Positions 8,002-15,607 of a DNA stretch of 64,000 nt are shown here, piece after piece. Source of the stretch: Allosphingosinicella deserti (GTDB taxonomy: Bacteria > Pseudomonadota > Alphaproteobacteria > Sphingomonadales > Sphingomonadaceae); the NCBI RefSeq assembly GCF_003012735.1, contig NZ_PXYI01000002.1, positions 620,001 through 684,000 of the forward strand, read 5' to 3'. The notes under the pieces are model-generated. The model saw only the letters and a program-made list of their open reading frames with translations. It made no database searches and had not been told where the DNA came from. How positions within the stretch are numbered: position 1 is the first letter of the stretch; the number at the start of each line of letters is the position of its first letter. Made by a program: the position numbers and the translations under genes.

Positions 8002-8451
8002 TTACCTTCTTTGCACGCCGTGCGGCGCGCGCAGGCTCGGCCAGGCGCGCGAGGTGCCGACGGCGTAGGTGATGCCGTACGCCAGCACGATCAGCGAGCT
8101 CACCACCGCGAAGGCATTGACGAACTCCGGCCTGAAGGCGAGCCAGGGGACGAGCGCCAATCCGCGAAGCAAATAGATTCCGGTGATTACAACCAGAGCG
8201 GTGCGCATCAGCGGCAGGCGGCGCAGCAGGCCTGCGCCGGAGAAGGCATAAGCCGCCCAGATCGCCAGAATGAGCGCGATCGCCGTCGTCACAAGGGCCG
8301 GCATCGGCGAGCCGCGCTCGGCCGCCTGCGCCAGTTCTTCGCCTGCGCCGAAGAAGCGGTACCAGTCGGGGCCTCCCAGGATCACGCCGACATGCAGCAA
8401 CGACGCGCACCCGCTCATCACGCCCCCGGCGACCAGCCACAGATTTCGCAT
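8002..8451 (-). CDS. Hypothetical membrane protein, four helices
   Basis: This 149-residue protein has about four hydrophobic segments, for example LWLVAGGVMSGCASLLHVGV at the N-terminus and VTTAIALILAIWAAYAF in the middle. The start at 8451 has a purine-rich AAAGGGGGG upstream. I do not recognise a characterised family, though the pattern is common in small sphingomonad integral membrane proteins. It stands between a broken gene and another small membrane protein on the same strand. Confidence 0.7.
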   Translation of the reverse strand: MRNLWLVAGGVMSGCASLLHVGVILGGPDWYRFFGAGEELAQAAERGSPMPALVTTAIALILAIWAAYAFSGAGLLRRLPLMRTALVVITGIYLLRGLALVPWLAFRPEFVNAFAVVSSLIVLAYGITYAVGTSRAWPSLRAPHGVQRR

Positions 8452-8604
8452 CCTGCCCCCCTTTGGCGTTGTTTAGGGCGGCGTATTATCCTGGCCATAC
8501 ACTTGTCAAATGGGATGGGCCGCGTTCCGGCAGGAGAGCGCAAGAAGGGCCACCACCCGTCCTGACCGGATACCCGGTGACACGGCCGGCGCGGTTCCGC
8601 AGCG

Positions 8605-8922
8605 TCAGCCTTTCGGCCCTGCCTCGCGCTGCCCGCCATGATGAACCCGCCACCGCGCCGCGTTCGCGACGGCCAAGTGGCCGGCGTGGCCGGCAGAATA
8701 GGCGATCCACAGCGACGCCAGTTTCACCGCGAAATTTCCGGCGATGCTGAGCAATGACAGGCTGAGGCTGCGTTCGACCTCGGTGAAGGAGGGATTGTTG
8801 GTGGTGAGGAAGCACAGGAGCGTAAGCCCGGCGGCGATCGGCACCATCACGGCAAGCCCGGTGCGCCAGCTGTCGGCGAGCCAGCCCATGCCGAACGCGA
8901 TCAGCAACACAATGATACCCAT
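8605..8922 (-). CDS. Small membrane protein
   Basis: This 105-residue protein begins with a hydrophobic helix (GIIVLLIAFGMGWLADSW), has a second (GLAVMVPIAAGLTLLCFL), and a third near residue 60. The start has GAGGAGAGG just upstream. The C-terminal 25 residues are basic and probably cytoplasmic. No family recognised. It lies next to the fumarylacetoacetase remnant and may once have been part of the same transcript. Confidence 0.65.
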   Translation of the reverse strand: MGIIVLLIAFGMGWLADSWRTGLAVMVPIAAGLTLLCFLTTNNPSFTEVERSLSLSLLSIAGNFAVKLASLWIAYSAGHAGHLAVANAARWRVHHGGQREAGPKG

Positions 8923-8975
8923 TTTCCTCTCCTCGTTCCCGCTCTCCGGCGGCTTGTTGTCGTCCCTCGTTCAAC

Positions 8976-9611
8976 TCATCCGCTGGCGACCACCCGCTGG
9001 TCGATCGTGCCGAACGGCCGCGTCTCGCCGATCACCGCCTCCATCCGCACCCGGTCGCCGAAGCGCAGGAACGGCGTTTGCGGCGCGCCGCGCTCGATAG
9101 CCTCGATCGCGCGGCGCTCGGCGAGGCCGCAGGATCCGGTCTCGGCATAAGCCGGCGACGACACCGTCCCCGAGCCGATGATCGTGCCGGCGCACAGGCT
9201 GCGCGGGTGCGCGCGGAATGGGCGATGCGCTCGTGAAATCCGGATTGCATGTCCCGCGACGGCACCGCGCCGAAGCGCGCGCCGTTCAGTGCCACGTCGA
9301 GCCGGCCGTCGATCCGCCCGCCCAGCCAGGCGTGCCCCAACTTCGTCGGGTGTCACGACAATCGGAGCGATGCTGCACGCCGCTTTGGCGCCGATCCATC
9401 CGAAGCCGGTCTTCATTTCAATGGGCGCGATCGCGCGCAGCGACCAGCCGTTGATCTGGACGATGGGCCGTACGTGCGGGAGCGCGTCGGCTGCCGGAGT
9501 CGCCATTGGGACATCATTGGTGATGATGCCGGATTCCCCTTCGAAATCAATCCCGTCCGCCGCCGAAGGTAGCAAGATATCGTCAGTGGCGCCGAGACAG
9601 TGGTTCAACAT
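8976..9611 (-). pseudogene. Fumarylacetoacetate hydrolase family gene, decayed
   Basis: The remains of an FAH-domain hydrolase are read in two alternating frames. The first gives GIDFEGE, GIITNDVPM and APIEMKTGFGWIGAKAAC, which match the metal-binding and lid region. Around 9340 the frame changes to AWLGGRIDGRLDVALNGARF and HERIAHSARTRA. Around 9205 it changes back to LCAGTIIGSGTVSSPAYAET and continues to FLRFGDRVRMEAV. Two opposite frameshifts are needed, and about the first hundred residues of the usual ~330 are missing. Intact relatives act in tyrosine, homogentisate or gentisate catabolism. It is unlikely to make an active enzyme unless the shifts are sequencing errors. Confidence 0.75.
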
Positions 9612-9719
9612 GCCAAAAGGCGGCGGATCGGCCGTGGGCGGCGGACGATCGCTCGGCTTCTGCAGGAGTTGGCCGCGCGCGGGGGTAGCGGGAGCCGTGA
9701 GCCACTGCCGGAGGTGGGC

Positions 9720-10018
9720 ATGGTCACGCTGGTGCGATCGGCATTCACCGCTGGCGCCGCCGGCGCGGCGCTGTCGCCGCGCGAAGATCGTTCCTGCCGT
9801 GGCTGCCCCAAGACCTGCTGGTCCTCCTGTTCGCGCCAGCGGCCTTGCCCGTCTTCGCCGGTCCCGCAATCGCGCTGCGTTGGGTGCGCGGTGAGGAGGC
9901 GCTTGCGATGGCCATCGTCCTTCCGCTCAAGATCGCTTACGGTGCGTGGGTGGCGGCTGCCGTGACACCGCTGGCGGTACTGGCGGTACTGGCGGTGCTC
10001 GGCGAAACGGGAGGGTGA
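9720..10018 (+). pseudogene. Small membrane protein gene with one frameshift
   Basis: An ATG at 9720 with GGAGGTGG upstream starts MVTLVRSAFTAGAAGAAL, but near 9789 the frame must move by one base to continue as FLPWLPQDLLVLLFAPAALP and then ALAMAIVLPLKIAYGAWVA, ending with TGA at 10016. Repaired, it would give about 99 residues with two or three membrane helices. The stop is two bases before the DoxX ATG, so both were co-transcribed. Family not recognised. A single-base error in the sequence would also explain it. Confidence 0.5.
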
Positions 10019-10020
10019 CG

Positions 10021-10419
10021 ATGATCGATCGGCTGGCGGGATGGTCTCCTTACGGGCAGGCGGCGCTGCGAATGATGGCGGCCTTGCTCTTCCTCACCCA
10101 CGGGGTGCAGAAATTCTTCGGCTTCCCCGAACCGTCCGAGCGCGGCACCGTCCAGCTCTTCTCGTTCATGGGCTTTGCCGCGACGCTCGAGCTGGTCGGG
10201 GGCCTGCTGCTGCTCGTCGGCCTGTTCACGCGGCCGGTCGCCTTCCTGCTCTCCGGCATGATGGCGGTCGCTTACTTCATGGCCCACGCGCCGCGCAGCT
10301 TCTATCCGATCCTCAACGGCGGCGAACCCGCCATCCTGTTCTGCTTCATCTTCCTGTTCCTGAGCATGGCCGGGCCGGGCGCGCTCAGCCTCGACGCGGC
10401 ACGCGGCCGGCGTCTCTAA
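10021..10419 (+). CDS. DoxX-family membrane protein
   Basis: This 132-residue protein has the four-helix DoxX layout: ALRMMAALLFLTHGVQKFFG (helix 1, with the conserved G..K.. end), FAATLELVGGLLLLVGLFTR (helix 2), a third helix near FLLSGMMAVAYF, and a last helix with GPGALSLDA at its end. DoxX-like proteins sit in the inner membrane and have been linked to thiol and redox homeostasis; the exact role is unclear. The start at 10021 follows a two-base gap from the upstream frame. Confidence 0.88.
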   Translation: MIDRLAGWSPYGQAALRMMAALLFLTHGVQKFFGFPEPSERGTVQLFSFMGFAATLELVGGLLLLVGLFTRPVAFLLSGMMAVAYFMAHAPRSFYPILNGGEPAILFCFIFLFLSMAGPGALSLDAARGRRL

Positions 10420-10871
10420 TTTCTCCCCGAGCGAGTTCGAGGCGGGGGACCAGGTTTCGCCAGCTCCGCAGTGAAAGGCCGGAGACCACTCGGCGCCTGA
10501 AATGCGTCGCCCTTGCGGGTCTCCGAGCCCCCTCCACCACCGCCTGCGGCGGCGGTCCCTCTCCCCGTTCCGGGGCGGATCTCATCAGGGCCTGACGCGC
10601 TCAGCCCCACGACAGCACACAACAGGCGACCAAAGGATCCTCCCCGGGAACGGGGAGGGGAACCGTCCGAAGGGCGGTGGAGGGTGGCACGAGACCCACT
10701 CGGCGCCCGAAACTGCCACGGCATTGCTGGTCTCCAACGCCTGCCGCCGGCTGAGATGAGGACGCCGCTCTTCGGGACGCACCCTGCTCGTCGGGCGGGC
10801 TCCGGACACAGCTAAAAAAACAGTTGAGTGCAGGTCGGTCTCCAGGCCGCGGTTGCGCGCCTAGCGGAGCG
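10420..10871. other. Intergenic stretch with an inverted repeat pair
   Basis: This 450-bp gap between convergent genes (doxX and the Zur-type gene) holds no convincing gene. Its main content is a REP-like inverted pair listed separately, plus a shorter repeated phrase (ACTCGGCGCC followed by TGAAATGC at 10490 and CGAAACTGCC at 10700). Confidence 0.6.
10526..10688. repeat. REP-like element in two inverted copies
   Basis: The copy at 10526-10580 (CCCTCCACCACCGCC followed by CTCCCCGTTCCGGGG) recurs in reverse complement at 10636-10688 (CCCCGGGAACGGGGAGG followed by GGCGGTGGAGGGTGG). The two arms are about 53 bases with a few mismatches and a 55-base loop. Such pairs are typical of chromosomal REP/BIME elements and could also end transcription from both sides. 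Confidence 0.7.
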
Positions 10872-11420
10872 TCAGTGGACCTGGCAGGCGTTGCAGAGGC
10901 CTTCGGCTTCGACCGAGACGGCGCGGGGCTGAAAGCCGCGGCCGGCAAGTCTCGTGTTCAGCCGCGCTTGCTGCGCCGTAAGGTCGACGGCGAGATGGCG
11001 GCGGCAGTGCTTGCAGAGCAGCAAGCCCCAGCACGCCGCCGCGGGATCGGGCGAGATCACGAAGCGCTTCCAGCTGATCACCGGGATGACGAGCCGCGCA
11101 TCCTCCAGCGCGCGCAGGCATCGATAGATGATCGTCGGGTGCTTCGGGACCCCATCGGCGCCGAGACTCTGCGCGATCTCATAGGCCCCGATGGGCCGGT
11201 CCGAATCCCAGAGGACACGAAGCACGTCCTGCCGGTGGAGGCTCCAGCGCAGCCCGGCCGCTTCGCCTTGAGACAGATAGGCCTCGAAGGGCAGGGCCCG
11301 GATCGGCGTTCGTAGCGCTTCGTCGATGTCGGAAGCGTGCAGAGGCCTGGACGGGATGGTGGTTTGGGCCTCCTGCGCATGACTCTGGGACGCGTGCGGG
11401 GCGTGATGGTCGTGGAGCAT
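10872..11420 (-). CDS. zur: Fur-family zinc regulator (Zur type)
   Basis: This 182-residue protein has the Fur-family winged helix (LHRQDVLRVLWDSDRPIGAY, then PKHPTIIYRCLRALEDA) followed by a dimerisation part with CKHC and CNAC pairs, the structural zinc site. The arrangement and the RPIGAYE wording are those of Zur rather than Fur or PerR. The ATG at 11420 is preferred to a TTG twelve codons upstream. The N-terminal tail is rich in histidine (HDHHAPHASQSH), which is unusual and may add a metal-sensing site. It is last in a minus-strand series with a ZnuD-like receptor, so zinc is the likely ligand. It probably represses this block and the merC/znuD pair at 21-24 kb. Confidence 0.86.
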   Translation of the reverse strand: MLHDHHAPHASQSHAQEAQTTIPSRPLHASDIDEALRTPIRALPFEAYLSQGEAAGLRWSLHRQDVLRVLWDSDRPIGAYEIAQSLGADGVPKHPTIIYRCLRALEDARLVIPVISWKRFVISPDPAAACWGLLLCKHCRRHLAVDLTAQQARLNTRLAGRGFQPRAVSVEAEGLCNACQVH

Positions 11421-11545
11421 GAGCTGGTATCCTTTGCGGGTCGCACGCGGCGGCAAGCGTCCGGTGACGCGCCGCGCGGCGGTTTCAGCAGGGCAGCCCG
11501 AGGGAGATCGAGGTCGAGCGCGTCAGAGCTCGATCTCGCAAGGAC

Positions 11546-11575
11546 CTGACGGCGTGCCGAGCGGCACCCGGTCAG
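11546..11575 (-). terminator. Possible hairpin terminator
   Basis: CTGAC-GGC-GTGCCG-AG-CGGCAC-CCG-GTCAG forms a two-part stem directly at the stop codon of the secreted protein gene at 11572. There is no T-run. It may reduce read-through into the Zur-type gene. Confidence 0.4.
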
Positions 11576-11928
11576 GCAAGAGGCGGTGGCTTGAGCAGCG
11601 GGGGTTCGGACCGCCCGGCGAGGATCGCGACACCCATCGGGGCCGGGGGCGCCGTTGCGCAGAACAGACGGAAGGGCGCTTCCGGCGCACGCGGGAGGAT
11701 ACACCCGGCCAGCGCAGCGGCGGCGCTGTCCGGCGTCGCTTCATGGCGCGAGACGCTCTTGCCCGCGACTTCCTCCGCAAGCGCGGCGCGGGCAGCCATG
11801 CCGTCGCCTCCTTCGCGCGCGCTGACATGCGCGTCGACATCGGCGTGCGCGCACATGGCGGCGGCCATGGCGGGGCCGTTGGCAAGCGCGAGCGCCAGCA
11901 TCAGCACCAGGATCACAAGGCGGCGCAT
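11572..11928 (-). CDS. Small secreted protein, zinc-block family copy 1
   Basis: This 118-residue protein starts with a signal peptide (LVILVLMLALALANGPAMA) and continues with CAHADVDAHVSAREGG, then LAEEVAGKSVSRHEATPDSA and a proline-rich end (EPPLLKPPPLA). A strong TAGGAGG precedes the ATG. It is clearly paralogous to the protein at 14926-15279: both share C[AS]HAD..AH..AR, then ALxEExxxKSxS, and AILxGR plus a Pro-Leu-rich tail. No known domain is recognised. The conserved Cys-His pair just after the signal peptide and the position next to zinc genes suggest a periplasmic metal-binding role, which is inference only. Confidence 0.72.
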   Translation of the reverse strand: MRRLVILVLMLALALANGPAMAAAMCAHADVDAHVSAREGGDGMAARAALAEEVAGKSVSRHEATPDSAAAALAGCILPRAPEAPFRLFCATAPPAPMGVAILAGRSEPPLLKPPPLA

Positions 11929-12164
11929 CGGCTCGGCCCTCCTACTCTGCGCGGGCCGCGGAGCGACCGGCGCACGGCTCGCGCCTCCTGAGGAGCGTCG
12001 CCCAACTGCCGCTGCGGCCCGGCATCAGGCCGTGCCGGATCGGATGGCAATAGGCGGCCTTACAGGCGCGCTCGTCGGCAAGCGGCCAGGCAGCCGCCGC
12101 GGGCGACCGCAGCCTTCCTTCACACGGGAAGGAGAACAGGCTCGCGGCTCGCGGGCTTGCGGGG

Positions 12165-12461
12165 TCACGGCCCGGTTCGGCTCACGACTCGCCCCGAGCG
12201 CGCGTCGACGTCGATCCAGATGACTTGCCCGTTGCGGATGAACTTGAGCCGGTAGATGGCCGCCTCCTCGTCGAACTCGGGGCCGAGATACTGGCTTCCC
12301 CGCATCTTCGGGAGGAGCTTCTGTTCGATGGCGGAAAGCGGGATCAGGGCACCGGATTCGACCGCCCGGTGCAGCGGCCCATGCTCACGCGGCCGGGCCT
12401 CCGCCGGCACGGGGAGGCCGAGCGCGCAGGCGGCAAGCAGCACGGCGAGAGTAAGGCCCAT
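12165..12461 (-). CDS. PepSY-domain periplasmic protein
   Basis: This 98-residue protein has a signal peptide (MGLTLAVLLAACALGLPVPA) followed by one PepSY-like unit: LIPLSAIEQKLLPKM, IYRLKFIRNGQVIWIDVDA, then SGRVVSRTGP. PepSY proteins are secreted inhibitors or binding modules that often accompany metal-responsive systems. The start at 12461 is chosen because the signal peptide begins there. It lies between a ZnuD-like receptor and a small secreted protein on the same strand, so a role in zinc handling is likely but not shown. Confidence 0.8.
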   Translation of the reverse strand: MGLTLAVLLAACALGLPVPAEARPREHGPLHRAVESGALIPLSAIEQKLLPKMRGSQYLGPEFDEEAAIYRLKFIRNGQVIWIDVDARSGRVVSRTGP

Positions 12462-12614
12462 GCCACTCACCAGGGACGCCTCGCCAGGGCAACCCGACGA
12501 CTCCCTGGCTGAGGACCTGCGCGAAGCGTCGTGCTCAGTCCCCGGCGGGCGGAGATGGTCGCGGGGGCTTCGCAGGATCGAGGGGCTTGCGATCGGCACG
12601 GCGCATCTCCGCGC

Positions 12615-14765
12615 TCAGAAGCTCACGCGCGCGCTGACCCGGATGTCGCGACCGGCGAGCGGCACGAACTCCTTGGTGAAGGAGGCATGGCGGCGTGCAT
12701 CGACGTCGAAGATGTTGTTGGCGGAGAGGATGAGGGTCGTCTCGCGGGCGCTCCACGGCCGCCATGCGAGGGAGGCGTTGACCAGGGTGAACCCGTCCGT
12801 GGGCGTCTCGAGCGCCGCCACCCGGTCCTGGTCGTCCACCCACTCGACCTCGGCACGCGCGGTCAGCGTGTCCGATCCGGCCTCGAGCCCGCCGAGCAGG
12901 CGCAGCGGCGGGATGCGCGGGACCGGTCCGCCGGCGTCGACGGTCGCGCGGACATAATCGGCGACGGCGTCGGCGCGGATGGTGAAATCGCCCGCCTTGA
13001 ACAGGTCCGCCGAAGCCTCCGCTTCGAAGCCGAAATAGCGCGCGTCCCGCTGAAAATATTGGAAGACCGGAAGCTCGTCCTGTTCCTCGCCGGTTGCCGC
13101 CTGGAAGATGTAGTCGTCGAACCAATTGGCATAGACGCTGGCGCGCAGGCGCACCGGGCCGGCCTGTGCCCGCACATAGGCTTCCAGCCCCCAGCTCTTC
13201 TCCTTGGCGAGCGTCGGATCGCCGATCTCGAACGCCTGGGTGGCGACGTGCGGACCGTTGGACAGCAATTCCTCGGCGGCGGGCGCGCGCTCCGCCCGCG
13301 ACAGGTTCACGCCGAAGCGGAATGCCTCGCTGGGCGCGTAGGCCGCACCGAAAGCCGCGGAGAAGGCATCGAAACTGCGATCGACGTCGACCACGTTCGA
13401 GCGCACCTTGGTGTGCTCGTAGCGGCCGGCGGCCTCGAGCTCGATCCCGCCGAGCTTGAACTCCTGGAGCGTGAACAGGCCGAACTGGCTGGTCTCGTTG
13501 GCGGGAACGAACGCCTCGGCACCGATCGCTTCGAAGTCGCGCTGGAAGAACTGGGCGCCGCTGGCGCCGCGCCAGCCGTTGCGATCGGCCTGGACGAGCT
13601 CGAAACGCCCTTCCATGCCTTGCGTCTTGAAGACGGTGCCGACCTCGTCCCCTTCGAACTCGGTGTGCTTGTAGTCGGCCGCGCCGAGACGGACGCGGAT
13701 CTGATCGAGGAAGGACCCGCCGACATTGACCTGCGCCCGCAGATCGGCACGCACCTGCTCCAGGCCGATGGTGACGGCTTCCTCGCCATGCTCCGCTTCC
13801 TCGGCCTCTTCGCCTTCTTCACCCTCGTGATGATGGTGGCCGGCACCCGGCGCGGTCGGAACGCCGTAATCGCTGTCGAACCAACTGACCGATACGCCGA
13901 GGCTGCCGCCGTCGCGGATGAGGGCGAAGCCGCCGGCGAGCGTCTTCTGCTCGGTACCGCTGTTGGGGATCCTGCCACGGCGATTGGCATTCTCGGTGGC
14001 TTCGGCAGCCTCGTCGAGATGGCCTTCCTCGGCCTCCTCCGCGGCGATCTCCAGCTGCTCGGCGCGGAGCGCGGGGGAGAGCACGTAGCCGCCGGCGCGA
14101 AGATCATCGGTCTTGCGCCAGGTGCCGTCGAGGTGGAGGACGAGGCCTTCTCCAACGGCGACGTCGGCGCCGGCGCCGATGCTGCGCTCATCAGCGGCCG
14201 AGCCGTAGGCGCCGATCACGTCGACATGGGCGCCGTTTTCCGGGAGAGCGCGCGGTATCCTGCGGTCGAGAACGTTGACCGCGCCGCCGATCGCCTGGCT
14301 GCCGAACAGCAATACGGCGGGGCCGTGCAGCACCTCGATCCGCTCGGCGGTGAGCGGATCGATGGTGACGGCGTGGTCCGCGGACGTGTTGGACACGTCG
14401 ATCGATCCGATGCCGTCGGTGAGCACCCGAATCCGCTCGCCCTGGAACCCGCGCAGGACGGGCCGCGAGGCACCCGGGCTGAACGAGGTGGAGGAGACGC
14501 CCGCCTGGCGCGCCAAGGTGTCGCCAAGCTGCGGCCGCACGTCGCGCAGCAGCTCGGTCCCGGTCAGCACCGAGGCGCCCGAAAGCAGGCTGAGTTCGCG
14601 GACGTAATTGCCGGTGACGATGATCTCCTGCGATTCCTCGTGCTGCTCGCTGCCCGGCGACGATTGCGCGGGAGCGGCGACCGGCGCGAGGTTGCTGGTC
14701 TGGGCGAAAGCGGGCTGAGAAACGAGCGCGGCGGCGGTACCGGCGAGGAGGGTGAGGCGAAGCAT
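12615..14765 (-). CDS. znuD: TonB-dependent zinc receptor, ZnuD-like
   Basis: This 717-residue outer-membrane receptor has a signal peptide (LLAGTAAALVSQPAFA), a TonB box-like EIIVTGNYV near residue 47, and a plug with RPVLRGFQGERIRVLTDGI and VLHGPAVLLFGSQAIGGAVN. A 22-stranded barrel ends in the aromatic VSF. After SDYGVP near residue 300 an extracellular loop reads GAGHHHHEGEEGEE and continues with more Glu and His; a His/Asp-rich loop at this place marks ZnuD zinc receptors. The plug wording VLTDGxGxxDVSxxSxDHAVTIDPL also matches ZnuD. It lies in the Zur-linked block. Copper or nickel cannot be ruled out from sequence alone. Confidence 0.86.
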   Translation of the reverse strand: MLRLTLLAGTAAALVSQPAFAQTSNLAPVAAPAQSSPGSEQHEESQEIIVTGNYVRELSLLSGASVLTGTELLRDVRPQLGDTLARQAGVSSTSFSPGASRPVLRGFQGERIRVLTDGIGSIDVSNTSADHAVTIDPLTAERIEVLHGPAVLLFGSQAIGGAVNVLDRRIPRALPENGAHVDVIGAYGSAADERSIGAGADVAVGEGLVLHLDGTWRKTDDLRAGGYVLSPALRAEQLEIAAEEAEEGHLDEAAEATENANRRGRIPNSGTEQKTLAGGFALIRDGGSLGVSVSWFDSDYGVPTAPGAGHHHHEGEEGEEAEEAEHGEEAVTIGLEQVRADLRAQVNVGGSFLDQIRVRLGAADYKHTEFEGDEVGTVFKTQGMEGRFELVQADRNGWRGASGAQFFQRDFEAIGAEAFVPANETSQFGLFTLQEFKLGGIELEAAGRYEHTKVRSNVVDVDRSFDAFSAAFGAAYAPSEAFRFGVNLSRAERAPAAEELLSNGPHVATQAFEIGDPTLAKEKSWGLEAYVRAQAGPVRLRASVYANWFDDYIFQAATGEEQDELPVFQYFQRDARYFGFEAEASADLFKAGDFTIRADAVADYVRATVDAGGPVPRIPPLRLLGGLEAGSDTLTARAEVEWVDDQDRVAALETPTDGFTLVNASLAWRPWSARETTLILSANNIFDVDARRHASFTKEFVPLAGRDIRVSARVSF

Positions 14766-14925
14766 GGCTATATCCGATTGGCTGGCTGCCGCTGGGCAGC
14801 GAATTGGCGCAGCAAGGCGCCATGATGTGCGAAGAGGGGGTGGGTCGCCGTGCCGCACGGCCCTCCGAAGCGTCTCGGATTGCGCGCGCGGGGACAGGCA
14901 TGGCGCGCCGGACGGCACGCCGGGG

Positions 14926-15279
14926 TCAGCCGAGCGGCGGCTCCGCGAGCGGCGCAAGCGTCCTGCCGTGGAGGATGGCGGACTCCGCAGGCACGCCGCG
15001 CAGCATTTGCGGCCGATGCGCGCTCAGCTGGAACGTCTCGGGCGGAAGCGCATAGGCCGCGAGCGACACGGCGGCGGCGTCCGCGAGCGAACCCTTCTTC
15101 GATATCGACTTGGCGGACGTCTCTTCGGACAGCGCCGCTTGCGCGATCGCCACGTCCTCGCTCCCGCGTGCGGCAGCATGCGCCTGTGCGTCGGCGTGGG
15201 AGCAAACAACGCTGGCGATCGCCGCGCTGTTGGTCACGGCGAGCGAAAACAGGAGGAGGAGGGCCAAAAGGCGCGACAT
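14926..15279 (-). CDS. Small secreted protein, zinc-block family copy 2
   Basis: This 117-residue protein starts with a signal peptide (MSRLLALLLLFSLAVTNSAA) and then CSHADAQAHAAARGSED, followed by ALSEETSAKSISKK and a Pro-Leu tail (TLAPLAEPPLG). It is a paralogue of the protein at 11572-11928. The start at 15279 is chosen because the signal peptide begins there and because upstream in-frame ATGs fall inside a probable Zur operator at 15286-15296. It is the first gene of the minus-strand zinc block, 160 bp before the ZnuD-like receptor. No characterised family is recognised. Confidence 0.72.
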   Translation of the reverse strand: MSRLLALLLLFSLAVTNSAAIASVVCSHADAQAHAAARGSEDVAIAQAALSEETSAKSISKKGSLADAAAVSLAAYALPPETFQLSAHRPQMLRGVPAESAILHGRTLAPLAEPPLG

Positions 15280-15285
15280 CGGGCG

Positions 15286-15296
15286 ATGAGATAACA
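15286..15296. promoter_or_regulatory. Probable Zur operator
   Basis: ATGAGATAACA matches 10 of 11 bases with ATGATATAACA at the ZnuD gene at 21945 and 9 of 11 with ACGATATAGCA at the MerC gene. It lies within GATGAGATAACATC, a GATG/CATC inverted repeat, and ends seven bases before the ATG at 15279. A repressor here would block the start of the zinc block. Confidence 0.6.
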
Positions 15297-15607
15297 TCTG
15301 GTCTCGACTGCGCAACCGGCTTCACGAAGAAAGTGTGCGGTTCGCACCCGACCCGTGCAAATCGGCAACACTCACTGGCCGATGGCAGCTCGAGCGTTGG
15401 AGCATCAGCTCTGCAGGTTCCGAACCGTTCTGAAACGATTCGGCCGCCCACTCAGGCTCCAGCCGACGGCACGGATCGCATGGTCGGCGAGGCTCGGCCC
15501 GAGCCTGGGCAAGCGGGTCGAAGTCACGCGCATCGGCAGAGACGGAGCGACGCTGAACCTTATTCGCTTGTGTTCCGACGCTCGGGCCTGACCCGTCCAC
15601 CGGGAAA
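15297..15607. other. Intergenic stretch, promoter of zinc block
   Basis: About 310 bases between the Zur operator and the 3' end of the winged-helix/TPR gene. It must hold the promoter of the minus-strand zinc block. No gene or clear structure is seen. Confidence 0.4.

Noticed and set aside
15355-15591. Plus-strand frame between the zinc block and the winged-helix gene
   Set aside because: No ribosome binding site, no coding bias and no recognisable fold.
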